From NCBI RefSeq assembly GCF_002355475.1, contig NZ_AP014862.1:4898001-4962000 (forward strand): a DNA stretch of 64,000 nucleotides. Reading direction: 5' to 3'. Positions 16,950 to 27,040 of this stretch are shown here, in pieces. Every line of letters starts with the position of its first letter. The stretch's first letter is position 1. The notes under the pieces are model-generated. The model was not told the origin of the DNA. It did no database searches and saw only the letters and a list, made by a program, of their open reading frames with translations. Both the position numbers and the translations under genes were made by a program. Source of the DNA: Pseudomonas furukawaii. Its GTDB lineage: Bacteria; Pseudomonadota; Gammaproteobacteria; Pseudomonadales; Pseudomonadaceae.

Positions 16950-19313
16950 TTAGAAGGTCTGCCCCAGGGAGAACTGGAACACCTGGGTGTCGGCATTGTC
17001 CGGTTTCTTGACCGGCATACCCAGGCTGAAGCTCAGCGGACCGAGGGCGGTGATCCAGGTCAGGCCCACACCCACGGAACTGGCCAGGTCGCCAGCGTTG
17101 ATACTGCTGCAGTTGGTCGCGGTGGACGAGCAACTGGTGTCGAACACGTTACCCACGTCCCAGAACAGCACGGTGCGCAGCTGGCGCTGATCCTTGACGA
17201 AGGGCATCGGGAACAGGTACTCGACACCGCCCTGGATCAGCACGTTGCCACCGAAGGGCAGCGGATCCTGGTCCGGGTCGGCGACCGTACCTTCGTTCCC
17301 GGTGACGGCCTGGCCGCGACTCGGGGTACTGCGTGGGCCAAGGCTGCTATCCTCGAAGCCGCGGACGGAGTTGAAGCCACCGGCGAAATAGTGCTCGTAG
17401 AACGGCAGCTCGGAGGTGGAACCGTAGCTGTCGCCGTAGCCCAGCTCGGTGTGCCAGCGCAGGGCGGTGTTCTGGGTCAGCGGGGTGAACAGCTGGCCGC
17501 GGTAGTCGAGCTTGAAGAAGGACAGGTCGCTGCCCGGAATGGTGGATTCCAGCACCAGGCTCTGGGAATGGCCACGGGTCGCCATGACGCCCTTGTTCAG
17601 GGTGGATTCGGACCAGCCGACGGAGCCCTTGAAATTCAGGTAGCTGTCGCCTTCCTGTTCGATGAAGTCGAAGATCTCGTCGACGGTGTAGACGCCGGTG
17701 TTGATCTTGTCCTGCTGCACGGTCAGGCCGTAGGTCAGGCGGGAGATTTCGCTGATGGGGTAGCCGATGCTGACACCGGCACCGTAGCTGTCCACGGCGT
17801 AGCTGGACACATCGACGTCGAGGTCGTCGTAGTCGGTGGTCCGGTAGAAGGCGTTGTAACCCAGGCTGACACCATCGGCCGTCCAGTAGGGGTCGACGAA
17901 ACCGAAGTTGTAGCGGGTCTGGTACTCGGAGCGGGTCAGGCCGATGCTGACCTTGTTGCCGGTACCCAGGAAGTTGTTCTGGCTGATGGAGCCGCCCAGG
18001 ATCAGGCCCGCGCTCTGGGCGAAGCCGACGCTGGCGGTGATGGAGCCGGAAGGCTGCTCTTCGACGGTGTAGTTCACGTCGACCTGGTCATCGGTACCGG
18101 GCACCTGCGGGGTCTCGACGTTCACTTCCTTGAAGAAACCGAGGCGCTCCAGGCGGGTCTTGGACTGGTCGATCAGGTAGGTCGAGGCCCAGCCACCCTC
18201 CATCTGGCGCATCTCGCGACGCAGCACCTCGTCCTCGGTCTTGGTGTTGCCACGGAAATTGATGCGGTTGACGTAGGCGCGCTTGCCCGGATCCACCACG
18301 AAGGTGATGGACACGGTGTTGTCCTCGTCGTGGGCTTCCGGCACGCCGTTGACGTTGGCGAAGGTGTAGCCCTCGTTGCCGAGGCGACGGGTGATCAGCT
18401 CGGAGGTGGTGGTCATGACCTTACGGGAGAACACTTGGCCCTCCTGCACCAGCAGCAGGGACTTCACATCCTCCTCGGGCACCTTGAGGTCACCGGAGAG
18501 CTTCACTTCACGGACGGTGTATTTCTGGCCCTCGTCCACGTTGACGGTGATGTAGACGTGCTTCTTGTCCGGCGTGATGGATACCTGGGTCGAGGAGATA
18601 TCCATATTGATGTAGCCGCGGTCCAGGTAATAGGAGCGCAGGCGCTCCAGGTCACCGGAGAGTTTCTCGCGGGCGTACTTGTCGTCGTTCCTGAAGAAGG
18701 ACAGCCAGTTGGTGGTCTTCAGCTCGAACAGATCGCTGAGGTCTTCGTCCGAGAATACGGTGTTGCCCACCACATTGATGTGCTGGATCGCGGCGACCGA
18801 GCCTTCGTTGATGGTGATCTTCAAGGCCACGCGGTTGCGGGGCTGGGGAATGACTTCGGCCTCGATCTCGGCGGAATAGCGGCCCTGGGCCACATACTGG
18901 CGCTGCAGTTCGTTGCGCACGCCTTCGAGGGTGGCTCGCTGGAAGATCTCGCCCTCGGCCAGACCGGACTGTTTCAGGCCCTTGAGCAGGTCTTCGGTGC
19001 TGATCGCCTTGTTGCCATCGATCTCGATGCTGGAAATCGACGGGCGTTCGACTACGGTGACAACCAGCACATCGCCATCACGGCCGAGCTGGATGTCCTG
19101 GAAGAAACCGGTCTTGAACAGCGCGCGAGTGGCCTCGACCAGGCGACGGTCGTCCGCGGTCTCGCCGACGTTGAGCGGCAGGGCACCGAACACGCTGCCG
19201 GCGGATACCCGTTGCAGGCCATTGACGCGGATGTCGGAGATGGTGAAGGACTCGGCGTGAACCTCGGCGATCATGAGTGCGGCAAGCACCGCAGGTAGCA
19301 GCAGGCGTTTCAT
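16950..19313 (-). CDS. bamA: Outer membrane protein assembly factor BamA
   Basis: BamA is the central pore of the complex that folds and inserts outer-membrane beta-barrel proteins. The 787-residue product has a signal peptide (MKRLLLPAVLAALMIAEVHA, cleavage after residue 20), five POTRA repeats (about 21-420) and a 16-strand barrel. The conserved VRGFEDSSLGPR loop is visible and the protein ends in Phe (FSLGQTF), as outer-membrane barrels do. A 74-base gap with a hairpin separates it from rseP. The start at 19313 is fixed by the signal peptide. Confidence 0.98.
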   Translation of the reverse strand: MKRLLLPAVLAALMIAEVHAESFTISDIRVNGLQRVSAGSVFGALPLNVGETADDRRLVEATRALFKTGFFQDIQLGRDGDVLVVTVVERPSISSIEIDGNKAISTEDLLKGLKQSGLAEGEIFQRATLEGVRNELQRQYVAQGRYSAEIEAEVIPQPRNRVALKITINEGSVAAIQHINVVGNTVFSDEDLSDLFELKTTNWLSFFRNDDKYAREKLSGDLERLRSYYLDRGYINMDISSTQVSITPDKKHVYITVNVDEGQKYTVREVKLSGDLKVPEEDVKSLLLVQEGQVFSRKVMTTTSELITRRLGNEGYTFANVNGVPEAHDEDNTVSITFVVDPGKRAYVNRINFRGNTKTEDEVLRREMRQMEGGWASTYLIDQSKTRLERLGFFKEVNVETPQVPGTDDQVDVNYTVEEQPSGSITASVGFAQSAGLILGGSISQNNFLGTGNKVSIGLTRSEYQTRYNFGFVDPYWTADGVSLGYNAFYRTTDYDDLDVDVSSYAVDSYGAGVSIGYPISEISRLTYGLTVQQDKINTGVYTVDEIFDFIEQEGDSYLNFKGSVGWSESTLNKGVMATRGHSQSLVLESTIPGSDLSFFKLDYRGQLFTPLTQNTALRWHTELGYGDSYGSTSELPFYEHYFAGGFNSVRGFEDSSLGPRSTPSRGQAVTGNEGTVADPDQDPLPFGGNVLIQGGVEYLFPMPFVKDQRQLRTVLFWDVGNVFDTSCSSTATNCSSINAGDLASSVGVGLTWITALGPLSFSLGMPVKKPDNADTQVFQFSLGQTF

Positions 19314-19348
19314 GAAGTCCTTTTTTATTCCAACCGGTAATAAAGAAT

Positions 19349-19367
19349 CTGCCGCGCAAGGCGGCAG
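19349..19367. terminator. Hairpin between rseP and bamA
   Basis: CTGCCGC (19349-19355) pairs with GCGGCAG (19361-19367) across GCAAG; on the minus strand it is followed by ATTCTTTATTACC. It may be a partial terminator or a processing site separating rseP from bamA expression. No sigma-E promoter could be recognised by eye in the same gap. Confidence 0.4.
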
Positions 19368-19387
19368 ACTCGGCATTCTGTGACTCG

Positions 19388-20740
19388 TTACAGTCGGCTC
19401 AGGTCGTTCACCAGGGCAAGCAACATCACCCCCACGACTAGACTGATACCAATCTGTACCCCCCAAGCCTGCACCCGTTCCGACAATGGGCGGCCTCGCG
19501 CCATTTCGATCAGGTAGAACAGCAGGTGCCCCCCATCCAGGACGGGAATCGGCAATAGATTGAGAACCCCCAGGCTTATGCTCAGATAGGCGAGGAAATT
19601 CAGGAAGTCCCCCACCCCGGACTGGGCCGAAGCGCCCGCCACTTTAGCAATGGTTATCGGCCCGCTCAAGTTTTTTACCGAGAGCTCGCCAAGCAACATT
19701 TTCTTTAGGGAATCCAGAGTTAGCAGGCTCATGGACCAGGTCCGGGCGGCGGCTTCAGAGACCGACTCCAGCGGTCCGAAGCTGATTTCCCTGAGCATTT
19801 CCGGGGGCCATTCGACACCCTTCACGCCCGCCCCCAAGTAGCCGGTGCGGTTTTCGCCCTCGCCCCGGGCCGCGAGCATCACGCTCACATCCCGGACCTG
19901 CCGCTCACTCTCCACGCTGAGCACGACCCGCTCGCCCGGACGCTTGCGGACGCGCTCCACCAGTTGCTGCCAGTCATCCAGCGGCTGCCCGTCGAGGGCC
20001 AGCAGGCGATCGCCGCTCTTGAGGCCCGCAGCCTGGGCGGGCCCTTTGGGATCCAACTCGGCCAACACCGGCGGGATGGCCGGACGCCAGGGCTGGATAC
20101 CCAGCGCGCCGATGGGATCGGGCTCTTCGACGCCCTTGAGCCAGTCGTTGAGCTGCAGCTGACGGGTCTGCTCGGTGCTGGCACCGGCCTCGCGCACGCC
20201 CACCAGCAGGGCACCGCTTTCGCCCAGGCGCCGTACCAGCTGAAGGTTGACCTGGTTCCACCCGGTAACGGCCTTGCCGTCCACCGAGACGATTTCCTCG
20301 CCAGCCACAAGCCCCGCCTGGGCGGCGATGCTGTCGGGAGCGACGCTGCCGATGACCGGGCGTACCTGCTGGCTGCCCAGCATGGCCAGAATCCAGAAGA
20401 ACAGCAGGGCGAGCAGGAAGTTGGCGATGGGGCCGGCGGCGACAATGGCGATGCGTTGCCCCACCGGCTTGCGATTGAAGGACTGCTCGAGCATTTCCGC
20501 AGGCACCTCGGCCTCGCGCTCGTCGAGCATCTTCACGTAGCCGCCCAGCGGAATGGCCGCGACCACGAACTCCGTCCCCTGACGATCATGCCAGCGGAAC
20601 AGCGGCGTCCCGAAGCCCACGGAGAATCGCAGGACCTTGACCCCACAACGTCGAGCCACCCAGAAGTGCCCGAATTCGTGGAAGGTCACCAGCACCCCGA
20701 GAGCCACCAGGGTGCCAAGAATCATATACAGCGCGCTCAT
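19388..20740 (-). CDS. rseP: Site-2 protease RseP (MucP)
   Basis: RseP is an intramembrane zinc metalloprotease that cuts the anti-sigma factor (RseA/MucA) after site-1 cleavage, releasing the envelope-stress sigma factor. The 450-residue protein has the zinc-binding HEFGH motif at residues 21-25 in the first membrane segment, two central PDZ domains, and the third metal ligand in PVLDGGH (Asp402) in a later membrane segment. The start is preceded by CGGAGG. Its placement beside bamA, lpx and dxr puts the envelope-stress sensor with envelope assembly genes. Confidence 0.96.
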   Translation of the reverse strand: MSALYMILGTLVALGVLVTFHEFGHFWVARRCGVKVLRFSVGFGTPLFRWHDRQGTEFVVAAIPLGGYVKMLDEREAEVPAEMLEQSFNRKPVGQRIAIVAAGPIANFLLALLFFWILAMLGSQQVRPVIGSVAPDSIAAQAGLVAGEEIVSVDGKAVTGWNQVNLQLVRRLGESGALLVGVREAGASTEQTRQLQLNDWLKGVEEPDPIGALGIQPWRPAIPPVLAELDPKGPAQAAGLKSGDRLLALDGQPLDDWQQLVERVRKRPGERVVLSVESERQVRDVSVMLAARGEGENRTGYLGAGVKGVEWPPEMLREISFGPLESVSEAAARTWSMSLLTLDSLKKMLLGELSVKNLSGPITIAKVAGASAQSGVGDFLNFLAYLSISLGVLNLLPIPVLDGGHLLFYLIEMARGRPLSERVQAWGVQIGISLVVGVMLLALVNDLSRL

Positions 20741-20759
20741 CGCATTCCTCCGGGACAGC

Positions 20760-20780
20760 CGGGCGGGAGAACACCGCCCG
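20760..20780. other. Hairpin just upstream of rseP
   Basis: CGGGCGG (20760-20766) pairs exactly with CCGCCCG (20774-20780) around a 7-base loop, in the 160-base dxr-rseP gap and about 20 bases before the rseP start. It has no U-run on the minus strand, so it looks more like an mRNA structure near the ribosome binding site than a terminator. Confidence 0.35.
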
Positions 20781-20900
20781 CACTATCGATTCGGCGCCAG
20801 GACACCCTGAAGGCCGGAAACCCATGCAGCCATGCCGCATTCAACCGATCAATTCTCGCCTCGCCCCGGCCGGTTCGCCCGGACGAATTACAACAGCGGA

Positions 20901-22091
20901 TTACCGCCCCGCCCGGGCCAGCCATCGACACGCCGCCTCGCGGGCGCGCCGATCGGCCTCAAGGACGGAATCCAGCGTTTCGACCGCAGCGGAGACTTCG
21001 CGGTTCAGCACCTCATCGATGATACTCGCGATCTCCGTGAAACGGATGCGGCGCTCCAGAAATGCCGCTACCGCCACTTCATTGGCCGCATTGAGCATGG
21101 CGGGCGCGCTGCCCCCCTCCTCCGCCGCCTGGCGCGCCAGGCGCAGGCAGGGAAAACGCTGCTCATCGGGCGCCTGGAAGTCCAGGCGCGCAACGCTGAA
21201 CAGGTCCAGCGCCGACACGCCGGAGTCGATCCGCTCCGGCCAGGCCAGCGCGTAGGCAATGGGGGTACGCATGTCCGGGTTGCCCAACTGCGCCAGCACG
21301 GACCCATCCACATAGTCCACCAGGGAATGGATGACGCTCTGGGGATGGATCACCACCTCCACCTGCGCGGGTCGGGCATCGAACAGCCAGCAGGCCTCGA
21401 TCAGCTCCAGCCCTTTGTTCATCATGCTCGCCGAATCCACGGAGATCTTGCGTCCCATCGACCAGTTGGGATGCGCGCAGGCCTGTTCGGGAGAGACGTC
21501 GGGCAACCGCTCGAGGGGCGTTTCCCGGAAGGGGCCACCGGACGCGGTGAGCAGGATACGGCGCACGCCAACGGCACCCAGCCCGCGCACATAGTCCTGG
21601 GGCAGGCACTGGAAGATGGCGTTGTGCTCGCTGTCGATGGGCAGCAGCACCGCACCGCTGCGGCGCACCGCCTGCATGAACAGGGCACCGGACATCACCA
21701 GCGCTTCCTTGTTGGCCAGCAGGACACGCTTGCCGGCCTCCACGGCCGCGAGGGTGGGCTTGAGGCCGGCCGCCCCGACGATCGCCGCCATCACGGCGTC
21801 CACGTCGGGGTGTCCGGCGACCTCGCAAAGCCCCTGCTCCCCAACCAGTACCCGGGTCGGCAGGCCGGCGGCGCTCAATGCCGCCTGGAGCTGACGAGCG
21901 GCACCGGCATCAGGAACCACGGCGAACCGGGGCCGGTGGCGCAGGCACAGCCTCTCCAGTTCCGCCAGGCGGGTGAAGCCGGTGAGCGCGAAGGCCTGGT
22001 ATCGCTCGGGATGACGCGCGATGACATCCAGGGTGCTGAGGCCGATGGAGCCGGTAGCCCCGAGGACGGTGATGCGCTGCGGTCGATTCAC
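20901..22091 (-). CDS. dxr: 1-deoxy-D-xylulose 5-phosphate reductoisomerase
   Basis: Dxr (IspC) converts DXP to MEP with NADPH, the committed step of the non-mevalonate isoprenoid pathway. The 396-residue product has the NADPH-binding [13 protein letters not shown], the NKEALVMSG motif, the metal and substrate loop [11 protein letters not shown], and [20 protein letters not shown] (the flexible lid). It overlaps cdsA by 4 bases. Isoprenoids made here feed UppS, two genes upstream in the same operon. Confidence 0.98.
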   Translation of the reverse strand: MNRPQRITVLGATGSIGLSTLDVIARHPERYQAFALTGFTRLAELERLCLRHRPRFAVVPDAGAARQLQAALSAAGLPTRVLVGEQGLCEVAGHPDVDAVMAAIVGAAGLKPTLAAVEAGKRVLLANKEALVMSGALFMQAVRRSGAVLLPIDSEHNAIFQCLPQDYVRGLGAVGVRRILLTASGGPFRETPLERLPDVSPEQACAHPNWSMGRKISVDSASMMNKGLELIEACWLFDARPAQVEVVIHPQSVIHSLVDYVDGSVLAQLGNPDMRTPIAYALAWPERIDSGVSALDLFSVARLDFQAPDEQRFPCLRLARQAAEEGGSAPAMLNAANEVAVAAFLERRIRFTEIASIIDEVLNREVSAAVETLDSVLEADRRAREAACRWLARAGR

Positions 22092-22903
22092 GGAGCACCC
22101 CAGCCGGCGGCCCAGAGCAGCGCCGCGAACAACGGGATGGCGGCGGTCAGGCTGTCGATGCGGTCGAGCACGCCGCCATGGCCGGGCAGCAGGTTGCTGC
22201 TGTCCTTGATGCCGGATTGACGCTTGAACATGCTCTCGGTGAGGTCACCCACGACGGAGATCAGTACCACCAGCGCGGCGCCGGCGAGCGCGAGCAAGAG
22301 TTCTGCGCCGATCCAGCCACGATAAAGACCGACACCCGCGGTAATCGCCAGACTGGCCAGCAGGCCGCCCACCAGGCCTTCCCAACTCTTGCCGGGGCTG
22401 ACGGCAGGCGCCAGCTTGCGCTTGCCGAAGGCCTTCCCGGAAAAATAGGCGCCGATATCGGCGGCCCATACCAGCACCATGACGGCAAGAATCAGCCAAT
22501 TGGCCAACGGCCATTGCTTGAACAGCACCAGCCCTTGCCAGGCCGGGAGCAAAATCAACAGACCGATCAGCAGCTTGGCGAGGCTCCCCGTCCAGTAACG
22601 GGCGGTATCGGGATAACCCAGCACCAGCACAGTGGCAGCCCCCCACCAGAGCACCCCCAGCACCAGCACCAGCGGCGCCAGGGCGGGAACCAGGTAGAGA
22701 CCATAGAGCAGGGCGGCCACCAGCAGGCCATAGGCGATTCGCAGGGGCTGCGCGGAAAAGCCCGCCAGGCGTGCCCACTCCCAGCCACCGAGGGTCACCA
22801 CGGCACCGATGAACAGCGCGAAGGCGCCACCGTTCAGCCAGAAGAAACCCGCAAGGGCGATGGGCAGCAACACCAGGGCGGTGATGACGCGTTGTTTCAG
22901 CAT
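22088..22903 (-). CDS. cdsA: Phosphatidate cytidylyltransferase
   Basis: CdsA makes CDP-diacylglycerol from CTP and phosphatidic acid, the branch point of phospholipid synthesis. The 271-residue product is mostly hydrophobic with about eight membrane segments. Near the C-terminus it carries the CDS signature ([12 protein letters not shown], then GIKDSS and [12 protein letters not shown]) with its acidic and basic residues intact. It overlaps uppS by 7 bases and dxr by 4. Confidence 0.97.
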   Translation of the reverse strand: MLKQRVITALVLLPIALAGFFWLNGGAFALFIGAVVTLGGWEWARLAGFSAQPLRIAYGLLVAALLYGLYLVPALAPLVLVLGVLWWGAATVLVLGYPDTARYWTGSLAKLLIGLLILLPAWQGLVLFKQWPLANWLILAVMVLVWAADIGAYFSGKAFGKRKLAPAVSPGKSWEGLVGGLLASLAITAGVGLYRGWIGAELLLALAGAALVVLISVVGDLTESMFKRQSGIKDSSNLLPGHGGVLDRIDSLTAAIPLFAALLWAAGWGAP

Positions 22904-23658
22904 TTGGCTCGTGCCTCGGCTTCTAGCTGCTCGCTGGTCTTGCCGAAGCGACGCTGGCGCTTGGCGAAGTCGGCCAGCGCCTTGCGCATGGCTTCGTGCT
23001 TGAAGTCAGGCCAGAAGAGGTCGGAGAAATAGAGCTCGGCATACGCGAGTTGCCAGAGCAGGAAGTTGCTGATGCGGTGCTCGCCACCGGTCCGGATGCA
23101 CAGGTCGGGAAGCGGCAGGTCGCCGGTGACCAGACAGCCCTGCAAAAGCTCGGGGGTAATGTCCTCGGCCTGCAGGTGGCCCGCCTGGACCTCCCGCGCC
23201 AGGCGCTGGGCGGCCTGGGTGATGTCCCATTGACCGCCGTAATTGGCGGCGACCTGTAGGACGAACTTCTGGTGACCGGCGGTGAGCTGCTCGGCCTCGC
23301 GCATGGCGGCCTGCAGCTCCGGATGGAAGCGCGAACGGTCACCGATGATGCGCAGGCGGATATCGTTCTGGGACAGGCGCCGGGCCTCGCGGCGCAGAGC
23401 CCCCAGGAAGAGCTCCATGAGGGCGCTGACCTCGTCCGCCGGACGCTGCCAGTTCTCACTGGAAAAGGCGAACAGGGTGAGCACCTCGACGCCGGCCTCG
23501 GCACACACCTCGATCACCGCACGGACAGCGTCGACGCCGGCCTTGTGGCCGGCGACGCCTGGCAGCAGGCGCTTCTTCGCCCAACGGTTGTTACCGTCCA
23601 TGATGATTGCCACATGACGTGGCACCGCCGGGTTGGCGCCTTGCTGGAGTTTGTCCAT
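22897..23658 (-). CDS. uppS: Undecaprenyl pyrophosphate synthase
   Basis: UppS (IspU) extends farnesyl diphosphate with eight cis isoprene units to make the C55 lipid carrier for peptidoglycan and O-antigen. The 253-residue product has the catalytic Asp21 in IIMDGNNRWAKKR, the FAFSSENW motif, and RTGGEHRISNFLLWQ with the diphosphate-binding Arg and Ser residues. It is 14 bases from frr and overlaps cdsA. Confidence 0.98.
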   Translation of the reverse strand: MDKLQQGANPAVPRHVAIIMDGNNRWAKKRLLPGVAGHKAGVDAVRAVIEVCAEAGVEVLTLFAFSSENWQRPADEVSALMELFLGALRREARRLSQNDIRLRIIGDRSRFHPELQAAMREAEQLTAGHQKFVLQVAANYGGQWDITQAAQRLAREVQAGHLQAEDITPELLQGCLVTGDLPLPDLCIRTGGEHRISNFLLWQLAYAELYFSDLFWPDFKHEAMRKALADFAKRQRRFGKTSEQLEAEARAKC

Positions 23659-23672
23659 GACGACTCCGGACG

Positions 23673-24230
23673 TCAGACGGCCATCAGGTCTTTTTCTTTG
23701 GCTTCCAGAGCCTTGTCCACATCACCGACGAACTTGTCGGTCAGCTTCTGGACGTCGTCAGCGGCACGGCGTTCCTCGTCCTCGCTGATTTCCTTTTCCT
23801 TCACCAGGTCCTTGAGCTGGGCCAGGGCGTCGCGGCGGATGTTGCGCACGGCGATCCGGGTGTTCTCGGCCTCGGCACGCGCCTGCTTGGTGAAGCCCTT
23901 GCGGGTTTCCTCGGTCAGGGCGGGCATGGGGACACGGATGGTGGTACCGGCGGTGGCCGGGTTGAGCCCCAGATCGGAGGTCATGATGGCCTTCTCGACG
24001 GCCTGAATCATGCTCTTGTCGAACACGGTCAGGGCCAGGGTGCGGGAGTCCTCGGCCACCACGTTGGCCACCTGGCGCAGGGGGGTATCGGCGCCATAGT
24101 AGGACACCATCACGCCATCCAGGATGCTGGGGTGCGCGCGGCCGGTACGGATCTTGGCGAATGCGGTATCCAGCGCATCCAGGGATTTCTTCATGCGCTC
24201 CTGCGCTTCTTGCTTGATCTCGTTGATCAC
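23673..24230 (-). CDS. frr: Ribosome recycling factor
   Basis: Frr splits post-termination ribosomes together with EF-G. The 185-residue product is the standard length and shows the conserved [29 protein letters not shown] and helical bundle sequence ending in [14 protein letters not shown]. Its start overlaps the pyrH stop by 4 bases. Pairing with pyrH and tsf is the usual bacterial order. Confidence 0.98.
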   Translation of the reverse strand: MINEIKQEAQERMKKSLDALDTAFAKIRTGRAHPSILDGVMVSYYGADTPLRQVANVVAEDSRTLALTVFDKSMIQAVEKAIMTSDLGLNPATAGTTIRVPMPALTEETRKGFTKQARAEAENTRIAVRNIRRDALAQLKDLVKEKEISEDEERRAADDVQKLTDKFVGDVDKALEAKEKDLMAV

Positions 24231-24970
24231 TGTTCGCCCTCCTCGATCAGGGTTCCTTCGGCGCCGCCGACCACGATGTTCAGCAGGGCACCCGGTTTAT
24301 TCATATTGAAGACCCGCAGCGGCATCTTCTGGTCACGGCACAGACAGATGGCCGTGAGGTCCATGACACCCAGCTTGCGATCCAGCACCTCGTCGTAGGT
24401 CAGGTGCTCGAACTTCTCGGCATTGGGGTCCTTGAACGGGTCCGCAGTGTACACGCCATCCACCTTGGTGGCTTTGAGCACCAGATCCGCATCCACCTCG
24501 ATGGCCCGCAGGCAGGCGGCCGAATCGGTGGTGAAGAAGGGATTGCCGGTACCGGCGGAGAAAATGACCACTTCGCCCGAACTCAGGTGGCGCATGGCCT
24601 TGCGGCGGTCGTAGTGATCGGTCACGCCGACCATGGAGATCGCGGACATCACGATGGCGGGGATGTTGGAACGCTCCAGCGCATCGCGCATGGCCAGGGC
24701 GTTCATCACGGTGGCGAGCATTCCCATGTGATCGCCCGTCACACGATCCATGCCGGCGGCGCTCAGGGCCGCCCCACGGAAGAGGTTGCCACCGCCGATC
24801 ACCAGGCCGACCTGCACGCCGATACCGACCAGTTGGCCGATTTCCAGCGCCATGCGATCGAGGACCTTGGGATCGATGCCGAACTCCTCGGAGCCCATCA
24901 GGGCCTCACCGCTGAGTTTGAGCAGAATGCGTTTGTAGCGAGGTTGGCGACCACTCACCTGCTGAGCCAT
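24227..24970 (-). CDS. pyrH: Uridylate kinase
   Basis: PyrH phosphorylates UMP to UDP; the bacterial enzyme is hexameric and allosterically controlled by GTP and UTP. The 247-residue product starts [14 protein letters not shown] and shows the amino-acid-kinase fold motifs [24 protein letters not shown] and the [12 protein letters not shown] nucleotide loop. The open frame continues 26 codons upstream, but ATG 24970 has the better ribosome site (GGAGAG) and family start. A 201-base gap with several small stems separates it from tsf. Confidence 0.98.
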   Translation of the reverse strand: MAQQVSGRQPRYKRILLKLSGEALMGSEEFGIDPKVLDRMALEIGQLVGIGVQVGLVIGGGNLFRGAALSAAGMDRVTGDHMGMLATVMNALAMRDALERSNIPAIVMSAISMVGVTDHYDRRKAMRHLSSGEVVIFSAGTGNPFFTTDSAACLRAIEVDADLVLKATKVDGVYTADPFKDPNAEKFEHLTYDEVLDRKLGVMDLTAICLCRDQKMPLRVFNMNKPGALLNIVVGGAEGTLIEEGEQ

Positions 24971-25116
24971 TGCGTATCTCTCCTGCGGCGCTTTCTGAAT
25001 GGGTGGGCCTTGCGGCCCGATGTACTGGCGAGTCCTCAGACTGCGCAAACGGCTGTTGGTGCCCGCCTTGCGGGCCCGCCGCGGAAACCGCCCCGATTCG
25101 GTTCCCCAGTTTGACG

Positions 25117-25148
25117 AAGAGGCCGCGCGCGTAAGCGGGCAGCCTCTT
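25117..25148. terminator. Hairpin after tsf
   Basis: AAGAGGC (25117-25123) pairs with GCCTCTT (25142-25148) around a GC-rich loop that can fold further. It lies 24 bases after the tsf stop on the minus strand, without a long U-run. GCCCG/CGGGC (25061-25075) and GGGCC/GGCCC stems follow before pyrH. Partial termination between tsf and pyrH is likely but not certain. Confidence 0.45.
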
Positions 25149-25171
25149 GCGGGGCGACAGCCGAAGCCGTC

Positions 25172-26041
25172 TTACTGCTTGGTTGCAGCGACTTGAGCAG
25201 CCACTTCGGCAGCGAAGTCCACTTCGACCTTCTCGATACCCTCGCCCACTTCGTAGCGAACGAAGGACACGATCTCGGCGCCGGCTTTCTTGGCCAGGTC
25301 ACCCACCTTGACTTCCGGATCCTTGACGAACGGCTGCTCGACCAGGCTGGCTTCGGCGAGGAACTTGGCGATACGGCCCTTGACCATGTTCTCGACGATG
25401 TTTTCCGGCTTGCCGGCGATCTTGTCGGCGTTCAGGGCCAGGAAGATTTCCTTTTCCTTGGCGATGGCTTCTTCGGAAACCTGGGAAGCGTTCAGGAACT
25501 GCGGGTTGCTGGCAGCCACGTGCATGGCGATGTCCTTGGCCAGTTCCGGGGTACCGCCGTTCAGGGCAACGACCACGCCGATGCGGTGACCGTGCAGGTA
25601 GGCGCCGACAACATCACCCTCGACGCGGGTCAGGCGACGGATGTTGACGTTTTCGCCGGTCTTGGCCACCAGGGCCAGGCGAGCTTCTTCACGGGAAGCG
25701 ATCAGCGGAGCGGCGTCGGTCAGCTTCTCGGCGAAGGCTTGCTCCAGGGTCGCGGCGACGAAGCCCTTGAAGTCGTCCTGCAGAGCCAGGAAGTCGGTCT
25801 GGGAGTTGACTTCGATGATGACGGCGGCCTTGTTGTCGTCAGCGACCTTGACGGCGATGGAGCCTTCGGCGGCGATGTTGCCGGACTTCTTGGCAGCCTT
25901 GATGGCGCCAGCGGCGCGCATGTCGTCGATGGCTTTCTCGATATCGCCATCAGCGGCAGTCAGGGCCTTCTTGCAATCCATCATGCCCAGGCCGGTGCGC
26001 TCGCGCAGTTCTTTAACCAGGGCTGCAGTAATCTCTGCCAT
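25172..26041 (-). CDS. tsf: Elongation factor Ts
   Basis: EF-Ts is the nucleotide exchange factor for EF-Tu. The 289-residue product has the N-terminal UBA-like domain with LRERTGLGMMDCKKAL and the conserved core helix region (NSQTDFLA..). It follows rpsB, with a 127-base gap that contains a strong attenuator-like hairpin. The start MAEITAALVKE is the usual one. Confidence 0.98.
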   Translation of the reverse strand: MAEITAALVKELRERTGLGMMDCKKALTAADGDIEKAIDDMRAAGAIKAAKKSGNIAAEGSIAVKVADDNKAAVIIEVNSQTDFLALQDDFKGFVAATLEQAFAEKLTDAAPLIASREEARLALVAKTGENVNIRRLTRVEGDVVGAYLHGHRIGVVVALNGGTPELAKDIAMHVAASNPQFLNASQVSEEAIAKEKEIFLALNADKIAGKPENIVENMVKGRIAKFLAEASLVEQPFVKDPEVKVGDLAKKAGAEIVSFVRYEVGEGIEKVEVDFAAEVAAQVAATKQ

Positions 26042-26115
26042 GTCGCAATCCTCTTGAATAGGTTTTCAACCATTCAGCCCGACGTTCCGGGCATTCATAA
26101 CTCGAAGGTGGCAAA

Positions 26116-26134
26116 AAGGGGGCCTAGCCCCCTT
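26116..26134. terminator. Attenuator-like hairpin between rpsB and tsf
   Basis: AAGGGGGC (26116-26123) pairs with GCCCCCTT (26127-26134) across a 3-base loop. On the minus strand the stem is followed by a run of five T. This is a good factor-independent terminator 35 bases after the rpsB stop; since tsf has no obvious promoter, it probably lets a fraction of transcripts pass, setting the S2:EF-Ts ratio. An attenuator in this gap is known for E. coli rpsB-tsf. Confidence 0.7.
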
Positions 26135-26168
26135 CTTGCGCACCGGGTAACGCTAGATGGCTGACAAC

Positions 26169-26909
26169 TCAGCCTTCTGCGGCCTCGGAAGCGGCTTCTT
26201 CGACGAACTCGTCAGGACCGCCAGCGGCATTCTGACGACCGCGGATTACAGCATCAGCAACGCTGGAGAGGTACAGCTGAACGGCACGGATGGCGTCGTC
26301 GTTGCCAGGGATGACGTAGTCAACGCCTTCCGGGCTGCTGTTGGTATCGACTACGCCGATAACCGGGATGCCCAGCTTGTTGGCTTCGCTGATGGCGATG
26401 CGCTCGTGATCAACGTCGATCACGAACAGAGCGTCCGGCAGACCGCCCATGTCCTTGATACCACCCAGGCTGCGCTCGAGCTTCTCGAGATCGCGGGTGC
26501 GCATCAGGGCTTCTTTCTTGGTCAGCTTGGCGAAGGTGCCGTCCTGGGACTGGGTTTCCAGCTCGCGCAGGCGCTTGATCGACTGACGAATGGTCTTGTA
26601 GTTGGTCAGCATGCCGCCCAGCCAGCGGTGGTCGACGTAGGGAGCGCCGCAACGGGCTGCTTCTTCACGCACGATCTTGCCAGCGGAACGCTTGGTGCCG
26701 ACGAACAGAACCTTGTTCTTGCCTGCAGCCAGCTTCTCAACGAAGGACAGGGCCTCGTTGAACATCGGCAGGGTCTTTTCAAGGTTGATGATGTGGATCT
26801 TGTTGCGCGCGCCGAAAATGTACTTGCCCATTTTCGGGTTCCAGTAACGGGTCTGGTGGCCGAAGTGCACACCGGCCTTCAGCATATCGCGCATATTGAC
26901 TTGGGACAT
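26169..26909 (-). CDS. rpsB: 30S ribosomal protein S2
   Basis: S2 is a late-assembling protein of the small subunit, needed for S1 binding. The 246-residue product starts [19 protein letters not shown], with [15 protein letters not shown], and [12 protein letters not shown] as conserved landmarks. The C-terminal tail is Ala/Glu-rich, as in other gammaproteobacteria. The start is preceded by AAGGAA. It is divergent from map and heads the minus-strand run. Confidence 0.98.
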   Translation of the reverse strand: MSQVNMRDMLKAGVHFGHQTRYWNPKMGKYIFGARNKIHIINLEKTLPMFNEALSFVEKLAAGKNKVLFVGTKRSAGKIVREEAARCGAPYVDHRWLGGMLTNYKTIRQSIKRLRELETQSQDGTFAKLTKKEALMRTRDLEKLERSLGGIKDMGGLPDALFVIDVDHERIAISEANKLGIPVIGVVDTNSSPEGVDYVIPGNDDAIRAVQLYLSSVADAVIRGRQNAAGGPDEFVEEAASEAAEG

Positions 26910-27034
26910 GATAGTTCCTTGATAAGTCGGGTTAGGCCTCCACGCATCCCAATCTCCAACCCTTGCGGGCACCCAGGAAATCGTGTCGATACGTGTGTGG
27001 GTTCAGGCTTCACGGACGGCATGCCCGTAAAGCG
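26910..27034 (-). promoter_or_regulatory. Leader of rpsB, probable S2 autoregulatory region
   Basis: About 125 bases separate the predicted start site from the rpsB ATG. The leader holds GGGTGCCCGCAAGGGTT and a later AACCC that can pair with GGGTT, next to the ribosome binding site. In E. coli and relatives the rpsB leader is bound by S2 to repress rpsB-tsf translation. The position and length here fit that, but the exact fold was not computed. Confidence 0.45.
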
Positions 27035-27040
27035 GCGCGT

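Noticed and set aside
17391..19298. A plus-strand open frame of 635 codons opposite bamA
   Set aside because: Antisense shadow; the BamA frame has a signal peptide, POTRA pattern and C-terminal Phe.
24971..25171. Possible small RNA or riboswitch in the tsf-pyrH gap
   Set aside because: Only small GC stems are present, with no recognisable conserved motif; I treat them as intergenic structure.
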